Assembly (NCBI GenBank): GCA_016866305.1
Contig: VGMX01000003.1
Span: forward strand, 87,282 to 151,281
DNA length: 64,000 bases
DNA from: Chlorobiota bacterium
Lineage (GTDB): Bacteria; Bacteroidota; Chlorobiia; Chlorobiales; Chlorobiaceae
Reading direction: 5' to 3'
Shown here: in pieces, positions 63,229 through 64,000 of the stretch
How the letters are laid out: each line of letters opens with the position of its first letter
How positions within the stretch are numbered: the stretch's first letter is position 1
Program-made: the position numbers and the translations under genes
The notes under the pieces: model-generated
Seen by the model: only the letters and a program-made list of their open reading frames with translations
Database searches by the model: none
What the model was told of the DNA's origin: nothing

Positions 63229-64000
63229 TACGCTCCGGGATGCAGAAAGGTGTAGCCAAGCGCCCCTTCGAGCTTGCGGCTGCTGACAAGCTTGAAGACG
63301 CCATGCTCTCCGGGTTCCGGAAAAGGCGGCAGCGGAATACCGGCAGTTTCAGCCGCACGTGCGTAATAGTCGCGGCGCAGGGGATGCTGCGGACTGCATG
63401 CATTGAACACCTCGCCCCACTGCCCAAGCCGGATGATCTCCATGATGATCCGCACGCAGTCGTCCCGATGGATCAGATTCATGGGCTGCAGGGGATTGGT
63501 TATCTCTTTCATCCGGCCGAGATACGCAACGGGATTCCGGTCGTATCCCGTCAGGCCTCCGAAACGGAGCACTGTTGTCTGGAAGCCGGTCTCCTGCAGC
63601 AGCATCTCTTCGGCATGCAGCAGTGCCTGCCCGGACGGAGACTCCGGATCGACGGCGTCCTCTTCGCTCACCTCACGGTTGAGCATGGGATAAACCGAAG
63701 TGGAGCTGACAAAAAGCACCGATCGTACCGGCGACTGTCCGAGAGCGTCGATAAGCGACGAAATCTGCTGGATATGAAACTCCACGACATCATCGCGCCG
63801 GGGGGGAGGAATGTTCACCACCAGAATATCGCTCTGCAGGAAATCGGTAAGATCCTCGCCCTCCATTTCAGGGTCGAGCTTCACAAGAAAGGGCTCAATA
63901 CCGGCATCGCGCAACGGTTCGAGCTTCTCCTCCCTCGTTGTGGAGCCCTTGACGGCATGTCCTTCGGCAATGAGGGCTTTGGCAAGCGGCAGCCCGAGCC
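63228..64000 (-). CDS. NAD(P)-binding SDR, YeeZ-like (5' end cut by window edge)
   Basis: Partial gene, open at the right edge; the ATG and probably around ten residues lie outside. Upstream codons read LGLPLAKALIAEGHAVKGST, consistent with the Rossmann start, then ILVVNIPPP, VLFVSSTSVYPML, FGGLTGYDRNPV and NLIHRDDCVRIIMEII, as in atypical SDRs of the YeeZ/SDR_a5 type. It overlaps the cobB start by one base (TAATG). The reaction is not predictable. Confidence 0.85.
   Translation of the reverse strand, partial: LGLPLAKALIAEGHAVKGSTTREEKLEPLRDAGIEPFLVKLDPEMEGEDLTDFLQSDILVVNIPPPRRDDVVEFHIQQISSLIDALGQSPVRSVLFVSSTSVYPMLNREVSEEDAVDPESPSGQALLHAEEMLLQETGFQTTVLRFGGLTGYDRNPVAYLGRMKEITNPLQPMNLIHRDDCVRIIMEIIRLGQWGEVFNACSPQHPLRRDYYARAAETAGIPLPPFPEPGEHGVFKLVSSRKLEGALGYTFLHPGA

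Noticed and set aside
1..64000. CRISPR arrays
   Set aside because: No regularly spaced short repeats and no cas genes seen.

Overview
The window looks like chromosomal DNA of a green sulfur bacterium (Chlorobi/Chlorobiaceae). This is inferred from the overall gene style: a Chlorobi/Bacteroidetes-like CoaBC with a PAMD motif, a TrpB2-type tryptophan synthase, ClpC, cobyrinate diamide synthase, weak Shine-Dalgarno sites and Bacteroidetes-like promoters (TTTG, about 20 bases, TAnnTTTG). The species cannot be named from sequence reading alone. Most of the window has moderate-to-high GC; about 36.4-39.3 kb is visibly AT-rich.

Layout. (1) 1-9.4 kb, minus strand: rimP-nusA-infB translation/transcription operon (infB cut only at its last codons), a small membrane protein, a glutaredoxin-like protein overlapping hisS, a PtsN-like EIIA, cdsA and a CPBP membrane protease. 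(2) 9.5-19.7 kb: LPS core/surface polysaccharide genes: two closely related GT4 glycosyltransferases flanking a YrbL-type kinase-like gene, a third GT4, a GT9 heptosyltransferase, an LTXXQ periplasmic protein, another GT4, a GT2, and an MsbA-like lipid exporter. (3) 19.8-25.3 kb: a large methyltransferase-GT2-GT2 protein, then an IS256-type and an IS3-type insertion sequence side by side. (4) 25.4-36.4 kb, minus strand: a tightly packed locus (several ATGA overlaps) with a GtrA-like protein, an FAD oxidoreductase, an SDR, a methyltransferase and two GT-C-like membrane proteins, headed by HAD-UbiA fusion, DprE1-like and DprE2-like genes. Together these predict a polyprenyl-phosphoryl-arabinose route like that known from mycobacteria, here in an LPS-type locus. 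(5) 36.4-39.4 kb: AT-rich island with a DUF616 gene and a broken FkbM methyltransferase. Three genes between 28 and 39 kb carry disrupted reading frames.

(6) 39.4-51 kb: an LpxL-like acyltransferase, then a plus-strand run rfaE2-tamB-coaBC-UDG-dnaB-ptsI with overlaps or tiny gaps. (7) 51-64 kb: pcm-ppiD, a GIY-YIG protein, ftsY, thiL, tRNA-Leu(TAA), trpB2, clpC, a hypothetical protein, cobyrinate a,c-diamide synthase and a YeeZ-like SDR cut by the right edge.

How the genes work together: regions 2-6 carry many parts for building and exporting lipid A/core/O-chain-like surface glycans (RfaE2 and heptosyltransferase for heptose, LpxL for acylation, MsbA for flipping, TamB for outer-membrane traffic). 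The arabinose-donor locus would supply an unusual furanose. The flanks hold conserved information-processing and cofactor genes.
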